A stretch of 31,744 bases of DNA, taken from a virus. The DNA is taken from the IMG/VR virus record IMGVR_UViG_3300043592_000003, positions 1 to 31,744 of that record. One strand, written 5' to 3'. Below, piece by piece: positions 27,486 to 31,744 of the stretch (position 1 is its first letter; each line of letters opens with the position of its first letter). The translations under genes and the position numbers were made by a program. The notes under the pieces are model-generated. The model saw only the letters and a list, made by a program, of their open reading frames with translations. It searched no databases and was not told where the DNA came from.

Positions 27486-27803
27486 ATGGCAAAGAACATA
27501 TTTACAGAGACAATTCTGGTCGAACTGGCGTCCGTAGTCGCCATCACCGAGGAAGACCTCAAAGACATCGAGACGACGCTTGTTGGCGTCGGTTTTGTCA
27601 AGGCAAAGGTGTTAGGGACGGCGCTTGTTTCGGAGGTCTTTACGAAACAGTTCGCCGACGAACGGCTCAAGGTGACGATTCCGCCAGCGGCGATTGCGAT
27701 TCTCGAAGAAGACGAAGAGGCCGAAGCCTTGGCCGGTCGTCCGGTGGCCGAAGACGACGAGACACAGGCGGAGTCCGACTTCGACGAAACTGAAAAGAAG
27801 TGA
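27486..27803 (+). CDS. Hypothetical protein with acidic C-terminal tail
   Basis: This 105-residue protein begins MAKNIFTETILVELASVVAI. A folded N-terminal part is followed by a very acidic tail (about residues 74-105, with EEDEEAEALAGRPVAEDDET). Acidic tails occur in SSB-like and DNA-mimic proteins, but the core does not show an OB-fold pattern I can defend. The ribosome site is AGGAGAATG. Confidence 0.65.
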   Translation: MAKNIFTETILVELASVVAITEEDLKDIETTLVGVGFVKAKVLGTALVSEVFTKQFADERLKVTIPPAAIAILEEDEEAEALAGRPVAEDDETQAESDFDETEKK

Positions 27804-27842
27804 GGATCATTTCGTTGACATCAACAAAATGGTGAGGTGAGC

Positions 27843-28148
27843 ATGTCGATATTCTGTCATACGTGTCGCCGATCTTTCCCGGCCGGTGAGAAGGAAATCC
27901 TGTACGACAACGGCAGCAACATGGCAGTCTTTCGGTGCCCGACGTGCGGCATCAAATATCTTGCCATTGCCGATGACGAACATTCTCCGGTGCCGGTGTT
28001 GATGAAGTTGACGAATACTAAGTCGCATGTCATCAACACCGATCCGAAGCCGGACTCAAGGATCATCACACAGCCGGAGTCGTTGATCGTCACACCAGCA
28101 CAGGCAGTGGCAGAGGCGAGGGCAGAAGCGGCACGGAGGAGGCAGTAA
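27843..28148 (+). CDS. Zinc-ribbon protein with disordered C-terminus
   Basis: This 101-residue protein has CHTC (5-8) and CPTC (32-35), a typical zinc ribbon, then a Ser/Thr/Pro-rich linker and an Ala/Arg-rich helical end (AQAVAEARAEAARRRQ). The ATG at 27843 follows GAGGTGAGC. Possible nucleic-acid-binding adaptor; function unknown. Confidence 0.7.
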   Translation: MSIFCHTCRRSFPAGEKEILYDNGSNMAVFRCPTCGIKYLAIADDEHSPVPVLMKLTNTKSHVINTDPKPDSRIITQPESLIVTPAQAVAEARAEAARRRQ

Positions 28149-28384
28149 TGTACGACAGTATAACAGTCTTTGTTGTTGTCTCACAAGCGCAACTACACTC
28201 GGCGAAGAACTTGAACGAGTTAATCACTAGTATTGCGCCGGGTTGCGCTGTCGCCTTTGACGGGGCTACGTATGACGATCCTTTCCAGTCTTTGAACATG
28301 CGTTTGCAGTTTCGTGTGAGTATCGACTGCCTCGTGGCGCGAGTGTTCGGGTTCGACGAGCCGGAGATTGAGGAGGAGGGCTGA
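28148..28384 (+). CDS. Hypothetical small protein
   Basis: This 78-residue protein begins MYDSITVFVVVSQAQLHSAK behind GGAGGCAG; its ATG shares a base with the preceding TAA. The N-terminus is beta-like, the end acidic (EPEIEEEG). No family recognised. Confidence 0.65.
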   Translation: MYDSITVFVVVSQAQLHSAKNLNELITSIAPGCAVAFDGATYDDPFQSLNMRLQFRVSIDCLVARVFGFDEPEIEEEG

Positions 28385-28530
28385 TGATAATGACCTGCGA
28401 GGTCTGTGGACACGATAATACTCACCATCTCAAGAAGTGGTCGAAAATCCGCGTCTCGTTTCCCTGCGACCAGTGTGATTGTCACGACTTTTCGTGGCCG
28501 GAAGAAGGGCGGTTGAGCGACAGGAGGTAA
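28384..28530 (+). CDS. Very small zinc-finger protein (48 residues)
   Basis: The frame begins MIMTCEVCGHDNTHHLKKWS. CEVC (5-8) and CDQC (28-31, followed by DCH) give a compact zinc site, with a basic middle. It starts one base into the preceding stop (TGATG) behind GGAGGAGGG; the second ATG at 28390 is an alternative start. Confidence 0.65.
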   Translation: MIMTCEVCGHDNTHHLKKWSKIRVSFPCDQCDCHDFSWPEEGRLSDRR

Positions 28531-28532
28531 AT

Positions 28533-28811
28533 ATGAAGGAATCAGTCATTACAGGATCGAAGATCGGGACGCTGATCGGGGCCGTGGCGTTTGCGCTTAT
28601 GGGCGTGCTGCCGGGGGTATATGCCGGCGGGTATGGCGCATTGGCGGTGCTCCACAAACTCGTTGGTGGAGTTGAGTCGTCGGCGCTTGCCGCGACTGTC
28701 ACCATCATTGGAATGATTATCGGCGTGATCTGTGTTGCGACCAGCAGCCTAATCGTGGGCGGTCTGTTCGGAGCACTGCTCGGCTTTATCGTTTCCAAGC
28801 CGCGAGGGTAA
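28533..28811 (+). CDS. Two-pass membrane protein
   Basis: This 92-residue protein has two hydrophobic spans (about residues 10-32 and 51-85, the second perhaps two short helices), Gly/Ala/Val-rich, and no charged core. It could be a holin-like or superinfection-control protein, but it is in the early operon rather than by the endolysin. The ribosome site is AGGAGG. Confidence 0.65.
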   Translation: MKESVITGSKIGTLIGAVAFALMGVLPGVYAGGYGALAVLHKLVGGVESSALAATVTIIGMIIGVICVATSSLIVGGLFGALLGFIVSKPRG

Positions 28812-28812
28812 T

Positions 28813-29304
28813 ATGACAATCAAAGACAGTGGTAAAAGAATTGAGTTGCCGGGAATGGTGCGCGATGTTGCCGACGATAAGATGCGATACGATCTCGCGC
28901 TCGATGGCCCAATGTTCAAACGATGGGTGGAGCACCTGACTGCCGGTGCCAAGAAGTATGCGGCGCGTAACTGGATGGGTGCGTATTCCGAAGAGGAGCG
29001 GCAGCGTTTCAGAGAGTCGGCGCTTCGTCACTTCATCCAGTGGTTTTCGGGTGAGGTTGACGAAGATCATGCGGCGGCTGTGTTCTTCAACATAAACGGA
29101 GCCGAGTATGTTGCAGGTCGCATGGACGTTCCGACTCCGGCCGCCGATAAACGGTCTGTTGGTTCGATTGGTCATCGTGTGGGTCCGGCAGACCGCCGCA
29201 AGTGTTTAGACAAGATCGTGGCGCGGAAGGCGGGCTATCGTCGAGAGACTAGTGGCAGGCGTATGGATGACGCCGATCACCCTTTCGAAGTGTGCGGAGA
29301 ATAA
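28813..29304 (+). CDS. dATP/dGTP diphosphohydrolase-like (MazG-like, DUF5664)
   Basis: This 163-residue protein contains, from about residue 30 to 100, the MazG-like helical pattern of the DUF5664 dATP/dGTP pyrophosphohydrolase group: FKRWVEHLTAGAKKYAARNW, then ESALRHFIQWFSGEVDEDH and a further acidic-helix segment. Such enzymes hydrolyse dNTPs to dNMPs and pyrophosphate, adjusting the nucleotide pool. The basic C-terminal 60 residues are an extension of unknown role. It lies three genes upstream of a deoxyribosyltransferase-like gene. No PurZ-type gene for 2-aminoadenine synthesis is visible here. Confidence 0.7.
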   Translation: MTIKDSGKRIELPGMVRDVADDKMRYDLALDGPMFKRWVEHLTAGAKKYAARNWMGAYSEEERQRFRESALRHFIQWFSGEVDEDHAAAVFFNINGAEYVAGRMDVPTPAADKRSVGSIGHRVGPADRRKCLDKIVARKAGYRRETSGRRMDDADHPFEVCGE

Positions 29305-29306
29305 CA

Positions 29307-29384
29307 ATGAACTGTCCGATATGCGGAAAAAATCATAGCACCAGCGTTGTTCACCGCAAAGAGGCAACGAAGGTCGTCCGATGA
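29307..29384 (+). CDS. Tiny CxxC peptide (25 residues), tentative
   Basis: MNCPICGKNHSTSVVHRKEA then TKVVR. CPIC and the following His residues could bind zinc. It fits exactly between its neighbours (ATGA at its 3' end) but lacks a clear ribosome site, so it may be only a spacer or a remnant. Confidence 0.4.
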   Translation: MNCPICGKNHSTSVVHRKEATKVVR

Positions 29385-29557
29385 AGTGCTCGAAGTGCGG
29401 TTCTGGCTTGACTACTGTGACGTTGATCGAGACACAGACAAGTAAGCGTATGTTCGGCTTGCAGTGTACGAGGTGCAAGCACATAGAGTCAGGACTACCG
29501 GGCGTGTACGAACTTTGCGATGATGACGCTCCTGTCTGGAGTGAGAGGAGGTGTTAA
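29381..29557 (+). CDS. Small zinc-ribbon protein (58 residues)
   Basis: The frame begins MKCSKCGSGLTTVTLIETQT, with CSKC (3-6) and CTRC (29-32), a zinc ribbon, and ends in an acidic patch then SERRC. Coupled by ATGA upstream, and it ends just before the next ATG (TAA then ATG). Function unknown. Confidence 0.65.
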   Translation: MKCSKCGSGLTTVTLIETQTSKRMFGLQCTRCKHIESGLPGVYELCDDDAPVWSERRC

Positions 29558-30043
29558 ATGAAGTTTCAGGTTTACCTTGCGTCCTCGTGGCGCAATCGTC
29601 ACATGGCGGCGCTCGCCATGCGGGTCATTGAGGCTGACGGGCACAGGATCACCCATGATTGGACGGATTCGTCCGGTTCGCTCCAAACCGAAAAAGAGTT
29701 AGCGCGAGATGCGCTTCATGACGAGGTTGGCGTTCGGCAGGCTCAAGTATACGCAATGCTCTGGCCGGGGCGGTTAGGATCGGCCACTGAACTCGGGATC
29801 GCTCTGGCGCTTGGCAAGATCATCTTCATTATCGGGCAGGTTCCAAAATCGGTGTACGTCTACGCGAATCACCCGAAGGTGCGGATTGTCAATACGTTGT
29901 TGGAGTTCTTGGAGGCACTCGAAGTCTTGTCAAAGCGCGGCCTCGCTCAAATCGTTGAGCGTGATTTCGCCGAGGTAGCAATGCAGGAAGAGGACTCGTC
30001 ACTTAACGACGTGGAATCACAGCGCGAGTTGTATAATTTGTAG
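29558..30043 (+). CDS. Nucleoside 2-deoxyribosyltransferase-like protein
   Basis: This 161-residue protein has the Rossmann-like start VYLASSWRN (residues 5-13), a polar segment, and GSATELGIALALGKIIFIIG with E78. This is the substrate-binding and nucleophile region of the nucleoside 2-deoxyribosyltransferase family. The C-terminal third is helical and acidic and may be a separate extension. Such enzymes move deoxyribose between bases, or act on modified nucleotides. With the MazG-like enzyme upstream it suggests control of the dNTP pool. It is the last gene of the early operon; its ribosome site is GAGGAGG. Confidence 0.7.
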   Translation: MKFQVYLASSWRNRHMAALAMRVIEADGHRITHDWTDSSGSLQTEKELARDALHDEVGVRQAQVYAMLWPGRLGSATELGIALALGKIIFIIGQVPKSVYVYANHPKVRIVNTLLEFLEALEVLSKRGLAQIVERDFAEVAMQEEDSSLNDVESQRELYNL

Positions 30044-30059
30044 TAAGCTGCGGGGCGGG

Positions 30060-30135
30060 CCTTAACCATCCGAAATAGCCCCTTCAACTCGTGCGAGGAT
30101 GGGTGACAGCCGGAAATAGACCGGCACACTTAAGG
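30060..30135 (+). ncRNA. Candidate three-way-junction RNA element in the 3' UTR
   Basis: CCTTAA (30060-30065) pairs with TTAAGG (30130-30135), CCATCC (30066-30071) with GGATGG (30097-30102), and GCCGG (30109-30113) with CCGGC (30121-30125). This encloses a three-way junction. Both inner loops contain GAAATAG. The closing stem overlaps the 5' edge of the terminator hairpin, so the two may compete. No known ribozyme or riboswitch consensus fits; class unknown. Confidence 0.4.
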
Positions 30136-30164
30136 GCGATCCAAATGGGTCGCCCCTTTTTTTT
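30132..30164 (+). terminator. Rho-independent terminator of the early operon
   Basis: GGGCGATCC (30134-30142) pairs with GGGTCGCCC (30147-30155) including one G-U, around an AAAT loop, followed by eight T. A strong intrinsic terminator for rightward transcription, positioned where the leftward lysis block ends. Confidence 0.85.
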
Positions 30165-30282
30165 ATTTCTTCCACGGCCACCAGCCGAAAAGAAATGCAA
30201 GCGTAGCATATCCGATTGTCAATCCCACGGCGACGCAGTAGATTGACACACTCGGAAGAAAACCAAGTTCAGACCCGCTCAT
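30163..30282 (-). CDS. Very small membrane protein at the end of the lysis block (39 residues)
   Basis: The frame begins MSGSELGFLPSVSIYCVAVG and ends LFGWWPWKK, mostly one hydrophobic span. It starts in an ATGA overlap with the holin stop behind GGAG, and its stop codon lies in the T-tract of the early terminator. It may help the holin as an antiholin or spanin-like partner; that is inference. Confidence 0.6.
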   Translation of the reverse strand: MSGSELGFLPSVSIYCVAVGLTIGYATLAFLFGWWPWKK

Positions 30283-30827
30283 TTTTTGTCTCCAGTCCGC
30301 AGATCGAGTAGTGTCTTCATTAATTCGGCGCTATCCTTGCTCTTTGCCGTCGAGCCGGAACTGGTGCCATAATAATACGCGACAATCGAGACAACGACAC
30401 CGTTCAGCGTGCCGAGAAGGATTAGGAGAGCGTCCTTCGCTCCTGCCTGAATCGGGAACACCACCAGCGCCCCAAGGACCGCGAAGAAGCCAACGAACGA
30501 GACGGCAGCGATGTATTGCGGCGTCACGTCTTTGAGTGCGATCTCTCGTGCTCTGGCGTCGGAGCGATCCTTCGCGCTAACTTCCTCAAGGTCGATATCG
30601 AGTTTCTTCATTGCGACCATGAAGTCCTCTTCGGCCTCTTTCAGTTTTAGGAGGATTTCGGGTGTGGCACCGGCGAGGGCAGTGGCGATCTCCGACTCGG
30701 TGCCGTCCTTCTTTCCGAGCAGCGCGGTCGAGATGGCGGCAACCGCCATTCCACCAACCGGCCCCAGAGTAGCAGTCGCCAATCCGGGGGCGACCGTCTT
30801 CAATAATCCTTTCCAGTCAAAACTCAT
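30279..30827 (-). CDS. Holin (GTA_holin_3TM-like)
   Basis: This 182-residue protein has a hydrophobic N-terminal region rich in Gly/Ala (residues 10-38), an acidic-basic helix (60-100), and two clear membrane helices (about 105-128 and 132-155), then a polar tail with LLDLRTGDKK. This is the layout of three-transmembrane holins related to gene transfer agent holins (PF11351 type). It would form the membrane lesion that triggers endolysin action. Gene order (endolysin, holin, small membrane protein) supports it, and it overlaps the endolysin by four bases. Confidence 0.75.
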   Translation of the reverse strand: MSFDWKGLLKTVAPGLATATLGPVGGMAVAAISTALLGKKDGTESEIATALAGATPEILLKLKEAEEDFMVAMKKLDIDLEEVSAKDRSDARAREIALKDVTPQYIAAVSFVGFFAVLGALVVFPIQAGAKDALLILLGTLNGVVVSIVAYYYGTSSGSTAKSKDSAELMKTLLDLRTGDKK

Positions 30828-31393
30828 TTTATCACCCTTTCGAAGTGTGGGAGATCAATAAAATTGTGCTCTCCGACGTTCCAGTCTCCGTCCCAATCAA
30901 CACCACTCCGCAACGTAGTCGTAATCTCGTGATTTGCAAACATCACTTCCGCAGTCCGGAGGACATACCCGATGAACATGGCCGCTGCAATCGTGGCCTT
31001 GCGCTGCACCTCCGCGCCGTTCGTACCGTCTAGGTCGGCCCAAGAGAAAGGATACGGCAGGGCGTCCACCGCCTCAGAAGGAAATTTGTTATGTTCTCCG
31101 GTCGGCCACGGCTTTGTCGAGTGTCCTGTTGCCACGGCTTTGTCCTGCATTTCTTTAGTACGATGACCGTCTAGTATGACGTGATCGAAACCTTGTTCCA
31201 GTACACGTCGAAACACTTTCTGTAGATCGGGGTGGACTGTGGCGAGTTTTTGCTCCGATTCTTTACTGTACTTTTTGAACACATGCTCCTCCTGAGCCGC
31301 CGCGCAGACGTTGGTTACAAACTGTCCTTGTACGTGAAGTAATGTAAGTATCACGCAGACAATCTGACTGTGCTTCTTACAGTGGCAGATCAT
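30824..31393 (-). CDS. Endolysin, M15-type peptidase (L-alanyl-D-glutamate type)
   Basis: This 189-residue protein has the M15_4 peptidase pattern, with VHPDLQKVFRRVLEQG (53-68), DGHRTKEMQDK (75-85), zinc ligands H101, D110 and H183, and the acidic motif DWDGDW (167-171). It cuts peptidoglycan stems at lysis. There are two plausible starts. The ATG at 31391-31393 is coupled to the preceding stop (ATGA) and adds a short hydrophobic stretch (IVCVILTLLHV) ending CAAA, which could be a signal or SAR segment. A GTG at 31280-31282 has AGGAGG upstream and gives the canonical length of about 152 residues. Confidence 0.85.
   Translation of the reverse strand: MICHCKKHSQIVCVILTLLHVQGQFVTNVCAAAQEEHVFKKYSKESEQKLATVHPDLQKVFRRVLEQGFDHVILDGHRTKEMQDKAVATGHSTKPWPTGEHNKFPSEAVDALPYPFSWADLDGTNGAEVQRKATIAAAMFIGYVLRTAEVMFANHEITTTLRSGVDWDGDWNVGEHNFIDLPHFERVIK
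31280..31298 (-). promoter_or_regulatory. Strong internal ribosome-binding site and GTG start in the endolysin gene
   Basis: Read on the minus strand, AGGAGG lies about five bases before GTG (31280-31282). The product starting FKKYSKESEQKLATVHPDL matches the usual start of M15 phage endolysins. This site competes with the upstream ATG, so two forms may be produced. Confidence 0.6.
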
Positions 31394-31744
31394 TTTGGAA
31401 AGCCTTGTCTCGAATCGGCGATATGCTTGGCGATTGATTCGGCAGTCATGTCGTTTTCGAACATCGCCAGTGTTGATCCTGTTTGTGGATCGGTGAACCA
31501 GAACATTGCCCCGCGTCCTTGCATATTTTTCGGAAGACGTGCGACCGGCGTAATACCGTTCACGCTTAGACCTTGTGACTCGATCAACTGTACGTGCGGT
31601 GATAGTTCTTCCGGCACCGCAGCACCGGGACCAAAGCGTTTCATTTGACTTTTGGCTGATTGCAACATATCAGGAGTCGCACTCCCTGACAGAACATCTT
31701 CGATTGCATACGGAGTTCCTTTCACACCGGCTTTCATCCGAAGC
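31390..31744 (-). CDS. Hypothetical protein upstream of the endolysin (partial, cut by window edge)
   Basis: The visible 115-residue reading begins MKAGVKGTPYAIEDVLSGSA, but the frame stays open to the edge and no ribosome site precedes the first ATG, so the true start is probably outside. It contains SVNGITPVARLPKNMQGRGA and a C-terminal helix (DMTAESIAKHIADSRQG). It is coupled to the endolysin by ATGA. Possibly a tail- or virion-associated protein, judging only by position. Confidence 0.6.
   Translation of the reverse strand, partial: LRMKAGVKGTPYAIEDVLSGSATPDMLQSAKSQMKRFGPGAAVPEELSPHVQLIESQGLSVNGITPVARLPKNMQGRGAMFWFTDPQTGSTLAMFENDMTAESIAKHIADSRQGFPK

Overview
The window is part of a tailed double-stranded DNA bacteriophage (Caudoviricetes) genome. 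The evidence is a capsid and packaging block (major capsid protein, scaffold, portal, large terminase), a holin and M15-peptidase lysis cassette, and a long, densely packed early operon with phage replication genes. I see no integrase, no CI/Cro-type repressor and no phage RNA polymerase. Several promoters match the bacterial sigma-70 consensus, so transcription probably relies on host RNA polymerase and the lifestyle is probably lytic. The standard code fits, since TGA, TAA and TAG all end genes. The host cannot be named. AGGAGG-type ribosome sites, a lipoprotein and a GTA-type holin fit a Gram-negative host but do not prove it.

Layout. Positions 1-9324 are all leftward: an exported protein, small coupled proteins, a likely small terminase, a DUF3008-like protein, the large terminase, small zinc and connector-like proteins, portal, scaffold, major capsid protein, and a gene cut by the left edge. 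Positions 9325-10610 are a non-coding control region. It has a perfect consensus promoter in each direction, repeated CAATAAGTG and ACCTATTGTAACAT motifs, and a long rightward leader with several hairpins that may be a structured RNA. Positions 10611-30043 are rightward: about 20 very small early genes, a kinase-fold-like protein, a lipoprotein with an HExxH motif and a JAMM-like protein. Then comes the replication module: RecA-fold helicase, separate TOPRIM primase, RNase HI, and a UDG-exonuclease-PolA polymerase split into two genes. A recombination/nuclease group and two nucleotide-metabolism genes follow. A strong terminator closes the operon near 30160. From 31744 to 30163 the genes are leftward again: an unidentified gene, endolysin, holin and a tiny membrane protein, converging on the early operon.

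The two leftward blocks are best read as the start and end of one late transcription unit on a circularly permuted or circular map. The packaging genes lie near its promoter and the lysis genes at its end, with the tail genes outside the window. The early genes use ATGA or TGATG stop-start overlaps almost throughout, so translational coupling is probably general. Four further TTGACA-17-TATxxT-like promoters (near 11045, 14041, 17749 and 23962) seem to re-initiate transcription along the early operon.

Most worth follow-up: the polymerase split inside the palm domain, the kinase-like 198-residue protein, two proteins ending in clamp-binding-like motifs, the structured leader RNA, and the repeat-rich control region.
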